From SIG440 sp045648175 (GTDB lineage: Bacteria > Bacillota > Clostridia > Monoglobales > Monoglobaceae): a DNA stretch of 21,808 nt. Of this stretch, positions 6,756 through 12,534 are shown one piece after another; position 1 is the stretch's first letter; every line of letters starts with the position of its first letter. The notes beneath the pieces are model-generated. The model saw only the letters and a program-made list of their open reading frames with translations, was not told the origin of the DNA and did no database searches. The position numbers and the translations under genes are program-made. The stretch covers positions 1 to 21,808 of the forward strand of contig JAZRNN010000048.1 in the NCBI GenBank assembly GCA_045648175.1, in the 5' to 3' direction.

Positions 6756-7594
6756 TTAACGAAAGAGAAGAATTTTTAAGTTATATAAATTTCCCTGAAT
6801 ACAGTTCCAAAAGCAAGCAGGATTACAGTTATCTTGGCAGATTTACCTTAGAAATGTTTGAGGATTTAACCGGCCTTAACAGAGTTCTTACCATTCTTGC
6901 AAGAGGATATATGTTTGACGAAGAAGGAAATGCAGATATTTCCCGTGCAGAAAGAGCAATCCGTGCTTGGTGCAGTGTTCCTGACAAGAAAAATGCCAAG
7001 CCTTCGGAGGATTGGCAATATATAACCGATTTTCGTGTTTTGCATGATGAATTCCCCGAGCTTGTTGATAAGAATGGCAGAGGTTGGCTTTGTAGGCATA
7101 TAGCGAATATTGTAGCTTATGTAAAAAAGAACCCGGACAAGGTCAGTCAATCTGCAACCACGAAAATGAAAGGATATTTAAATAAATTTGAAACGAATTG
7201 GCGAGAAAAGATTAAGCAATTTCATACATCCATTTATGATGTTAACACCATAAACGGTTGGATAATACGGTTTGACGGAATTATATCCGATGCTCTTGAG
7301 TTTGGCCCGCTTCGTGAAGAGAAAATAGAAATTCCCGATTCAATTCTATATAAGCTCCACGAAATTCTTTCCGAGAATTGTATCGAAGGGGTTACAGTCT
7401 TAATCAAGTATTATATTGCCAACAGACAGCCTGATACTGATTGGGTTGTTATATCACATATAAATCTTGACGGCTATCTTGGGTATGGCACATTCACAAA
7501 GAAGCTTCTTGCAACAATACCCGAAGACATTTTAATTCGTTCAACAAATCACGGCGTTAACCGATATAAGATTATGCCGGAATTTTTGCCATAA
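6752..7594 (+). CDS. Unknown partner of the RdRP-like polymerase (280 aa)
   Basis: I do not recognise this family. It overlaps the polymerase stop codon by 4 bp (ATGA) and has its own strong site AGGAGGG, 7 nt before ATG 6752. The two are therefore translationally coupled and probably act together. The protein is soluble and predicted mainly helical: an N-terminal part (YLGRFTLEMFEDLTGLNRVLTILARGYMF), a middle part with repeated Trp/Arg residues, and a linker rich in Lys (130-165). The C-terminal 60 residues (DWVVISHINLDGYLGYG...TKKLLATIPEDILI) look like a small winged-helix or LOTUS-like fold; this is a weak guess from pattern only. No nuclease, helicase or nucleotide-binding motif is evident. 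It may be a template- or primer-binding subunit. Confidence 0.75.
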   Translation: MINEREEFLSYINFPEYSSKSKQDYSYLGRFTLEMFEDLTGLNRVLTILARGYMFDEEGNADISRAERAIRAWCSVPDKKNAKPSEDWQYITDFRVLHDEFPELVDKNGRGWLCRHIANIVAYVKKNPDKVSQSATTKMKGYLNKFETNWREKIKQFHTSIYDVNTINGWIIRFDGIISDALEFGPLREEKIEIPDSILYKLHEILSENCIEGVTVLIKYYIANRQPDTDWVVISHINLDGYLGYGTFTKKLLATIPEDILIRSTNHGVNRYKIMPEFLP

Positions 7595-7601
7595 ATGAAA
7601 C

Positions 7602-7650
7602 AAGCGGAACCGAGATTTCTTTCGATTTCTCGATTCCGCTTTTCTTTGTT
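7602..7650 (+). terminator. Rho-independent terminator of the polymerase operon
   Basis: AAGCGGAAcCGAGA pairs with TCTCGaTTCCGCTT (stem within 7602-7641), with a small mismatched apical part, followed by TTTCTTTGTTT. It begins 8 bp after the stop of the 280-aa gene and closes the operon. Confidence 0.8.
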
Positions 7651-7675
7651 TAAGGCGTGTCATTTTTTGATATGG
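7641..7675 (+). repeat. Split direct repeat, copy 1 (conserved arms, variable 6-bp centre)
   Basis: TTTCTTTGTTTAAG (7641-7654), then gcgtgt, then CATTTTTTGATATGG (7661-7675). The same 14-bp and 15-bp arms recur at 8720-8754 around a different centre (tcatac). The left arm doubles as the U-tract of the preceding terminator. Confidence 0.65.
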
Positions 7676-7794
7676 TAAAATGGATATTGTTGAGTAACTC
7701 ACTCTTTACCTCTTTCATATCATATATTAAAGATTACTATTTGAATAAAATATATGCTAAGGTACTTTTTATAGAATTATCAGGAGGTAGTATA

Positions 7795-7974
7795 ATGAAT
7801 TCTTGTCAATTAACCGCATCTATAACTGCAGTGGCTAATGCGATTTCCAGCAAGTTAAACATTGAAGAAACAACGTTGCTTGCTACCGTTCTTGTCCAAT
7901 TAGGAGACACATTGGCAACTATTGCGACGCAAAGAGCGATATGCGAGGCAAAGGATGATAAAGGTAAGAATTAG
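7795..7974 (+). CDS. Small DUF6774-like protein (59 aa)
   Basis: ATG 7795 is chosen because AGGAGG lies 7 nt upstream; the longer open frame back to 7657 has no ribosome site. The protein begins MNSCQLTASITAVANAI and continues LLATVLVQLGDTLATIATQR, the pattern of a small uncharacterised protein family of Clostridia that I recall as DUF6774 (from memory). It is mostly one or two amphipathic helices with no clear signal peptide. Function is unknown. It is convergent with the DUF421 gene, and their stop codons overlap (TTAG shared at 7971-7974). Confidence 0.65.
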   Translation: MNSCQLTASITAVANAISSKLNIEETTLLATVLVQLGDTLATIATQRAICEAKDDKGKN

Positions 7975-8645
7975 TTTGACGGAAATAAAGTGAGGTTATT
8001 ATTTTTATCGCATATTCCTAAATATATCTCTTTTGCATTATCATATTTCTGCTTCTTTAATTGTTTATCAAGCCATGTCAAATCAAGTCCAAGCCTTTTC
8101 AAATTTTCATGCAAAATACGACCGTCCATAATAATCTCTGTGCATATTTCCGCTTTCTCGGGGGTAATATTCATATCCTCCGGAGTAAGCGGTCTTTTTT
8201 CACTTTTGGGCAAAATTGTAATTCTGCCGTTATACTCAAAAACTGCAGTTTCAATATCGTTTATATTGAAATATCCTTCCTGTCTACACAAAACCATAAA
8301 TTCAGAAAGCTCAAGCTTTGCCTTTTTCATATTTTCACGATATAGCTTTCCATTGTCCATAACAATGGTTGGTGTTCCGTTGACATATTTACGGGTTTTA
8401 GGAAATTTATGTGCAAGTATCGTTAGCCCAAGTGCAACAAGACCATAGATTATCATTGCAACAAGAGGCTTCCACGGTGCTTCCAATTCTGTTGCAAGCT
8501 CTGCTGCTATTGAGCCGATGGTGATACCTGTAATATAATCAAAAAAATCAAGCTGTGCCATTTGTTTGTGTCCAATTATTTTTGCAATCACAAACAGCGA
8601 TACCACTGACAGTATAGAAGTTAGAATAACCTTAATAAATTCCAA
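7971..8645 (-). CDS. DUF421/YetF-family membrane protein
   Basis: This is a 224-aa protein. Three N-terminal membrane segments are seen: FIKVILTSILSVVSLFVIAK (3-22), about 37-53 (YITGITIGSIAAELATE), and PLVAMIIYGLVALGLTILAH (60-79). A cytosolic YetF domain follows, with the typical GTPTIVMDNGKLYRENMKKAKL and LCRQEGYFNINDIETAVFEYNG stretches. The length is normal for the family. YetF proteins are membrane proteins of Firmicutes linked to spores and stress; the exact activity is not established here. ATG 8645 has AAAGGAAGTGG upstream and a TATAAT at 8700-8695 on the minus strand. It may be an ordinary chromosomal gene or cargo. Confidence 0.85.
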   Translation of the reverse strand: MEFIKVILTSILSVVSLFVIAKIIGHKQMAQLDFFDYITGITIGSIAAELATELEAPWKPLVAMIIYGLVALGLTILAHKFPKTRKYVNGTPTIVMDNGKLYRENMKKAKLELSEFMVLCRQEGYFNINDIETAVFEYNGRITILPKSEKRPLTPEDMNITPEKAEICTEIIMDGRILHENLKRLGLDLTWLDKQLKKQKYDNAKEIYLGICDKNNNLTLFPSN

Positions 8646-8719
8646 TTATAAACCACTTCCTTTTTCTTTATTATGTGATGTCAGTTAAATATTTATTATA
8701 TCATTTTTAAAGTCCCATT

Positions 8720-8754
8720 TTTCTTTGTTTAAGTCATACCATTTTTTGATATGG
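8720..8754 (+). repeat. Split direct repeat, copy 2 (conserved arms, variable 6-bp centre)
   Basis: TTTCTTTGTTTAAG (8720-8733), tcatac, CATTTTTTGATATGG (8740-8754). Both arms are identical to copy 1 at 7641-7675. The two copies bracket 1.04 kb holding the DUF6774-like and DUF421 genes. Confidence 0.65.
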
Positions 8755-8871
8755 CGGTTATAGATTACTCGGTTGAAATCGTCTCAAAAACGCCTTGTAT
8801 CGTTCTTAAGCATAACACCTGATTCTCATTCTTCCTTAATTCATTCTATTGTCTTACACGTGCAATTCTGT

Positions 8872-8900
8872 TTGCAATTTCACGAAATGTATGTTATACT
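8872..8900 (+). promoter_or_regulatory. Strong SigA-type promoter without an obvious gene downstream
   Basis: TTGCAA (8872-8877), an exactly 17-bp spacer, TATACT (8895-8900). Transcription would begin near 8907 and run toward the tRNA-Trp remnant. Confidence 0.6.
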
Positions 8901-8906
8901 TAAATA

Positions 8907-9055
8907 AAATTAAGTGTGCTGATTTTTTGGCAGTTGGGCATCAAATTTGATGAGATATTCGTATAGCATCAATAAAGCATCAAAAGGCATAAGGTTTAAA
9001 AGACCGAGTGCTACAAACGGCTCAACCGTGGGAACAATTTGGATGGTCCTTTTTA
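8907..9055 (+). ncRNA. Candidate structured small RNA, or attachment-site arm region
   Basis: The roughly 150-nt stretch between the promoter at 8872-8900 and a terminator-like closing stem (TAAAAGACC 8997-9005 with GGTCCTTTTTA 9045-9055) has no ORF with a ribosome site. Visible structures are the 14-bp palindrome CATCAAATTTGATG (8939-8952), three GCATCA units (near 8938, 8965 and 8978) and an inner hairpin ACGG-CTCAA-CCGT (9017-9029). It matches no RNA family I know. The GCATCA repeats could equally be arm-type integrase sites beside the tRNA attachment site. Confidence 0.35.
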
Positions 9056-9066
9056 TATGACATGAC

Positions 9067-9111
9067 CTCCAAAACCGCGTGCCGTGAGTTCAAGTCTTAC
9101 TACCCCTGCCA
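9067..9111 (+). tRNA. 3' half of tRNA-Trp(CCA): attachment-site remnant
   Basis: From the anticodon loop on, the sequence is a normal tRNA-Trp: loop CTCCAAA (9067-9073) with anticodon CCA at 9069-9071, 3' stem ACCGC, variable GTGCC, T-arm GTGAG-TTCAAGT-CTTAC, acceptor TACCCCT, discriminator G, and CCA encoded (9109-9111). The 5' half is absent. The five bases before the loop (ATGAC) cannot pair with ACCGC, where GCGGT is expected, and no AGGGGTA acceptor strand lies upstream. It is therefore not a functional tRNA gene. A block from anticodon loop to CCA is the usual identity segment of elements integrated in tRNA genes. The orientation puts the element on the left and the old tRNA-downstream DNA on the right. 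Confidence 0.85.
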
Positions 9112-9149
9112 AAAACACAGACACCGCAATGCGGTGTCTGTGTTTTTTG
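9111..9149 (+). terminator. tRNA-Trp terminator
   Basis: ACACAGACACCGC (9115-9127) and GCGGTGTCTGTGT (9131-9143) are perfect 13-bp arms around AAT, extended by A/T pairs and followed by TTTTTTG. It directly abuts the CCA end and is the expected terminator of the tRNA gene. Confidence 0.9.
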
Positions 9150-9160
9150 TATGTGACATT

Positions 9161-9194
9161 AGGACTTGAACTCATCGGCACGCGGTTTTGTGAG
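9161..9194 (-). repeat. Inverted, degenerate copy of the tRNA-Trp 3' segment
   Basis: Read on the minus strand, this segment repeats the stretch from the anticodon loop through the T-loop (9067-9097). It differs by two single-base insertions and a few changes; for example CAAAACCGCGTGCCG and TGAGTTCAAGTC are both present. It lacks an acceptor strand and CCA. With the tRNA remnant it forms a 128-bp imperfect palindrome around the terminator. Confidence 0.75.
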
Positions 9195-9205
9195 TGAAAA
9201 AAGAC

Positions 9206-9283
9206 ACCTAAGACTGTCTTTATGCAGGAAGAATGGAGTTTTTATCCATGCATAAAAACGCCTTATGGTGCCTTTTTTGATTT
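9206..9283 (-). terminator. Nested inverted repeats after the ceramidase-like operon
   Basis: The outer arms AAAAAAGACACCTAAG and CTTATGGTGCCTTTTTT (end near 9279) pair with few mismatches. Inner arms TTTATGCA and TGCATAAA are perfect. Both sides carry A/T runs. It lies just downstream of the leftward ceramidase-like genes and probably terminates them; its size and nested symmetry also resemble a short miniature element. Confidence 0.5.
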
Positions 9284-9310
9284 ACAACAGATGGATATAA
9301 TTAATATAGC

Positions 9311-10828
9311 TTATTCTTCGTATAACTTGTTAAGTTCCTTAACTGTTTCTTCAACAAGCTGCTGTCCGCCTTCGGGAGAAATACGGTTACAATACATTGT
9401 TGCACTGTATCCCACATTATGCACCGCGCGTTCGGTTGCAAGATATGAACCAGCCAGAGTGTTGTTTGGTTGTGCAGTAAGCTGAATGCAGAAGGTTTGT
9501 GTAAACGGCGAACGTCCCTGAATTCTGTGCATATAGTCGATGAAGAGTTCATACTGATTTGTTGCAAAGGCAATGTCGCCAAGGCGTATTACATGAAGTT
9601 CCATTTCGTGCATGGGATTTTCTTTTTGCTCCTCATAACGCTTTATAACACCTTCGTATCTTGAATTGGTTGCGTTGATGAGAGCATTGTGCTTCATTCT
9701 CTCCTCGGGGGTGCCGTCGGTTTTGTATACACTTTCTTCCTTATGCTTTGCATACATATTCATATTAAGCTCAAAATCTTCTTCGCTGATAAGTCTTTTC
9801 TGCAGTTCAATGGTCTTTACTGTATGCATAAGGGGGGCCTCAGAGATTTTTTCCTTTGATGCCCATGAATATACGTCGTCAAAAGCTGCACAGATTCTTT
9901 CGGCAATTTCCTGCCTGAAAATCATATGCTTGGGACGGACTGTTCTTTCGTCAAGCTCAAAGTCGGGATATTTGAGTCTTAATCTTCTGTCCTGAGCCTT
10001 GAAATAGTGCAGAATTTCAGGAGCCATATCACCTGCGGGAGCACATTGGGGAAGAAGGTAAATATCACCGTATTTTTCCTTGAGCAAGCATCTTACATTA
10101 TGCCAGTAGTCGCTGGAGAGAGTCCACTCTCTTGCCGCATTCTGTGAAGGGCAGGGAACATTGGCGATAGCACCTGTAAGCTTGTCATCTTTGTCAAAGG
10201 TGAATAAGAAGTTTGCGAAATGGTCGGGTCCGGTTTCAAAATGGCTGAAATCGTCCATATTTGCCTGACCGTAAAGAACGGCAAAACCGTCTACAATACG
10301 TGAATTTGCCTGACCGATACCCATTTTTCTTCTGTCGTTGAAGTATACAGGGCGTCTGCAATGGCCTACAACTGCATATCCATAGCCGTATGCAATCTTG
10401 CCTTCCTGCTTTGAGTTAAAGGACTCAACAACCGCTTCTGCGGCATTGTTTATGAAGAAATCTCTGTACTGTTCGGGTCCTGCAATTTCAACCCCGTCAA
10501 AATCTTCGGCATATCCCCAAGGAGTTTTATCTTCCATAGAAACAAGAGGTGTACTGTGTGCGTGGGTAACATGCATTACAATTTTTGTAGGGTCAATTTC
10601 TGGGTTGAGCGCTTTTACTCTGTCGCGAATGGCATCAAGCACACCAGCGTTTGCACCAACAAGGTCACAACTGAGGAAGATAACATACTCGCCCTCCGAA
10701 TCAATGGTGAGTGCGGTAAGGGTGATGGGGTCCATCACACCTTTTGAAATTCTTATTTCAAACTGCCCGGGGATAAATACCGGAAGTTCTGTTGATACAT
10801 CTTTTTTACTCCAACCAATTTTAATCAT
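9311..10828 (-). CDS. Neutral/alkaline ceramidase-like hydrolase, copy 2
   Basis: This is a 505-aa protein. The N-terminal half resembles the neutral/alkaline non-lysosomal ceramidase N-terminal domain: FLSCD (51-55), and VTHAHSTP (87-94) corresponding to the THTHSGP zinc-ligand motif, with H89 and H91. GHCRRPVYFND follows near 155-165. Ceramidases cut the amide of ceramide. In gut Clostridia the family is often found with glycosidases and its substrate is not established. No signal peptide is seen, so it is cytosolic. The start is ATG 10828, since GAGGAGGA lies 5 nt upstream and the paralogue starts at the same point. The ribosome site lies in the last codons of the upstream gene and only 1 nt separates stop and start, so they are coupled. 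Confidence 0.7.
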   Translation of the reverse strand: MIKIGWSKKDVSTELPVFIPGQFEIRISKGVMDPITLTALTIDSEGEYVIFLSCDLVGANAGVLDAIRDRVKALNPEIDPTKIVMHVTHAHSTPLVSMEDKTPWGYAEDFDGVEIAGPEQYRDFFINNAAEAVVESFNSKQEGKIAYGYGYAVVGHCRRPVYFNDRRKMGIGQANSRIVDGFAVLYGQANMDDFSHFETGPDHFANFLFTFDKDDKLTGAIANVPCPSQNAAREWTLSSDYWHNVRCLLKEKYGDIYLLPQCAPAGDMAPEILHYFKAQDRRLRLKYPDFELDERTVRPKHMIFRQEIAERICAAFDDVYSWASKEKISEAPLMHTVKTIELQKRLISEEDFELNMNMYAKHKEESVYKTDGTPEERMKHNALINATNSRYEGVIKRYEEQKENPMHEMELHVIRLGDIAFATNQYELFIDYMHRIQGRSPFTQTFCIQLTAQPNNTLAGSYLATERAVHNVGYSATMYCNRISPEGGQQLVEETVKELNKLYEE

Positions 10829-10829
10829 A

Positions 10830-12353
10830 TTAATCCTCCTCAAATAATTTGTTAAGTTCTTTAACGGTCTCCTCTACCAACTGCTGACCACCGGAGGGGG
10901 ATACCTGATTGCAATACATGGTAGCACTGTATCCCACATTTTTTACGGCTCGTTCTGTTGCCAGGTATGTGCCTCTGCCCACATTGTCAGGCTGTGCGGT
11001 AAGCTGAACAAGAAATGTTTGTGTAAAGGGCGAGCGACCTTGAATTCTGTGCATATAGTCTATGAAAAGTTCAAACTGATTTGATGCAAAAGCAATGTCG
11101 CCAAGCTTGATTACATGAAGTTCCATTGGATACTTGGAAGTTTCCTTTTGCTCCTCATAGCGTTTTATAACATTTTCGTATCTGTAGTTGGTGGCACGGA
11201 TGAAAGCATTGTGCCTCATATTTTCCTCAGGAGTGCCATCGGTTTTGAATTTGCTTTCTTCCTTGTGCTTTGCGTACATCTGCATATTAAGATCAAACTC
11301 TTCTTCGGTCAACATTCTTTTGTCAAGTTCAATCATCTTAACCTTATGCACAAGTGGTGCTTCGGCTATTTTTTCTTTGGATGCCCAGGAATAAACCTCG
11401 TCAAATGATGCACAGATTCTTTCGGCAATATCTTGCCTGAACATCATATGCTTATGGCGTATGGTTCTTTCGTCAAACTTAAAATCGGGGTATTTAAGCC
11501 TTAGTCTTCTGTCCTGTGCTTTGAAATAATGCAGAATTTCCGGTGCCATATCCCCTGCGGGAGCACATTGTGGCAAAAGATGAATGTCGCCGTATTTTTC
11601 CTTAAGCAAGCATCTCACATTATGCCAGTAATCGCTGGAGAGAGTCCATTCTCTTGCCGCGTTTTGTGACGGACAAGGAACATTGGCGATAGCCCCCGTG
11701 AGTTTGTCATTTTTATCAAAGGTGAACATAAAGTTGGCAAAATGGTCAGGCCCGGTTTCAAAATGGCTGAAATCATCCTCTTTTGCAGTACCATAAAGTA
11801 CGGCGTGGCCATCTACAATACGGGAGTTCATCTGTCCGCTGTTAATTTTTCTTCTGTCATTAAAGTAAACAGGTCGTCTGCAATGTCCCACAACTGCAAA
11901 CCCGTATCCATAGGCTATTTTGCCTTCTTCTTTGTTCTCGAAGGACTCAACAACAGCCTCGGCTGCACTGTTCATAAAAAACTCACTGTACTTGGCAGGA
12001 TGTTCTATTTCAACCCCTTCATAGTCCTCTGCCTTGCCCCACAAATCAATTATATCGTTTGTGGTTACAAGGGGTGCACTGTGGGTATGTGTTGCGTGCA
12101 TAATAATTTTTGAAGGGTCGATATCGGGATTGAGTTTACTGACCCTGGAGCGAATTTCCCCAAGCACTCCGGGTTGTACATTTCTAAGGTCGCAACTCAG
12201 GAAAATCACATATTCGTCATTGGAATATATGGTAAGGGCTGTGAGAGTAATGGGGTCCATTACACCTTTTGAAATTCTTATTTCAAACTGACCGGGAATA
12301 CATACAGGAGCTTCGGTAGATACATCCTTTTTGCTCCAACCTATTTTAATCAT
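10830..12353 (-). CDS. Neutral/alkaline ceramidase-like hydrolase, copy 1
   Basis: This is a 507-aa protein starting at ATG 12353 with GGAG 6 nt upstream; the open frame extends nine codons further but the paralogue's N-terminus supports this start. FLSCDL (51-56) and ATHTHSAP (87-94, H89 and H91) are the ceramidase-type zinc motif in near-consensus form. GHCRRPVYFNDRRK is shared with copy 2, as is a long identical block near WTLSSDYWHNVRCLLKEKYGD. The two copies are clearly a tandem duplication with the C-terminal half diverging slightly more. No signal peptide is visible. It follows the GH-A gene by 176 bp of hairpin-rich DNA on the same strand, so read-through from the glycosidase gene is likely. 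Confidence 0.7.
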   Translation of the reverse strand: MIKIGWSKKDVSTEAPVCIPGQFEIRISKGVMDPITLTALTIYSNDEYVIFLSCDLRNVQPGVLGEIRSRVSKLNPDIDPSKIIMHATHTHSAPLVTTNDIIDLWGKAEDYEGVEIEHPAKYSEFFMNSAAEAVVESFENKEEGKIAYGYGFAVVGHCRRPVYFNDRRKINSGQMNSRIVDGHAVLYGTAKEDDFSHFETGPDHFANFMFTFDKNDKLTGAIANVPCPSQNAAREWTLSSDYWHNVRCLLKEKYGDIHLLPQCAPAGDMAPEILHYFKAQDRRLRLKYPDFKFDERTIRHKHMMFRQDIAERICASFDEVYSWASKEKIAEAPLVHKVKMIELDKRMLTEEEFDLNMQMYAKHKEESKFKTDGTPEENMRHNAFIRATNYRYENVIKRYEEQKETSKYPMELHVIKLGDIAFASNQFELFIDYMHRIQGRSPFTQTFLVQLTAQPDNVGRGTYLATERAVKNVGYSATMYCNQVSPSGGQQLVEETVKELNKLFEED

Positions 12354-12407
12354 ACTAATCTCCATAGCCTTTCCGCCCACAAAGAATAATTTTAAAATCT
12401 CCTGTCA

Positions 12408-12534
12408 CTTATCTGTGGGCTAGATAAGGCGTATAATGGAGATTACGCACAACGTCGTTTTGCACGAAGTGCAAAATATCGACGGTGCAATTGAAATCCG
12501 GCAAGTGATTAACGCACGAAGCACGTTAATCACT
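12408..12534. repeat. Cluster of four hairpins between GH-A and ceramidase-like genes
   Basis: In order: CTTATCT/AGATAAG (12408-12428); a weaker GCGTATAAT/ATTACGC stem (12430-12448); a 42-nt palindrome at 12447-12488 built as GCAC-aa-CGTCG-TTTTGCAC-gaa-GTGCAAAA-tat-CGACG-GTGC; and AGTGATTAACG/CGTTAATCACT (12504-12534), which overlaps the stop codon of the GH-A gene. None has a U-tract. They look like REP-type intergenic palindromes and may stabilise or process the mRNA between cistrons. Confidence 0.6.

Noticed and set aside
7657..7794. N-terminal extension of the DUF6774-like protein
   Set aside because: No ribosome site upstream and no family-like sequence; AGGAGG before ATG 7795 decides the start.
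9017..9031. ACGGCTCAACCGTGG, resembling a 16S rRNA segment
   Set aside because: Only about 15 bases match and the flanks do not, so it is not an rRNA fragment.
8950..9060. 36-codon ORF inside the putative small-RNA region
   Set aside because: No Shine-Dalgarno site, and its sequence follows RNA stems; a vague likeness to serine-recombinase linkers was too weak to use.
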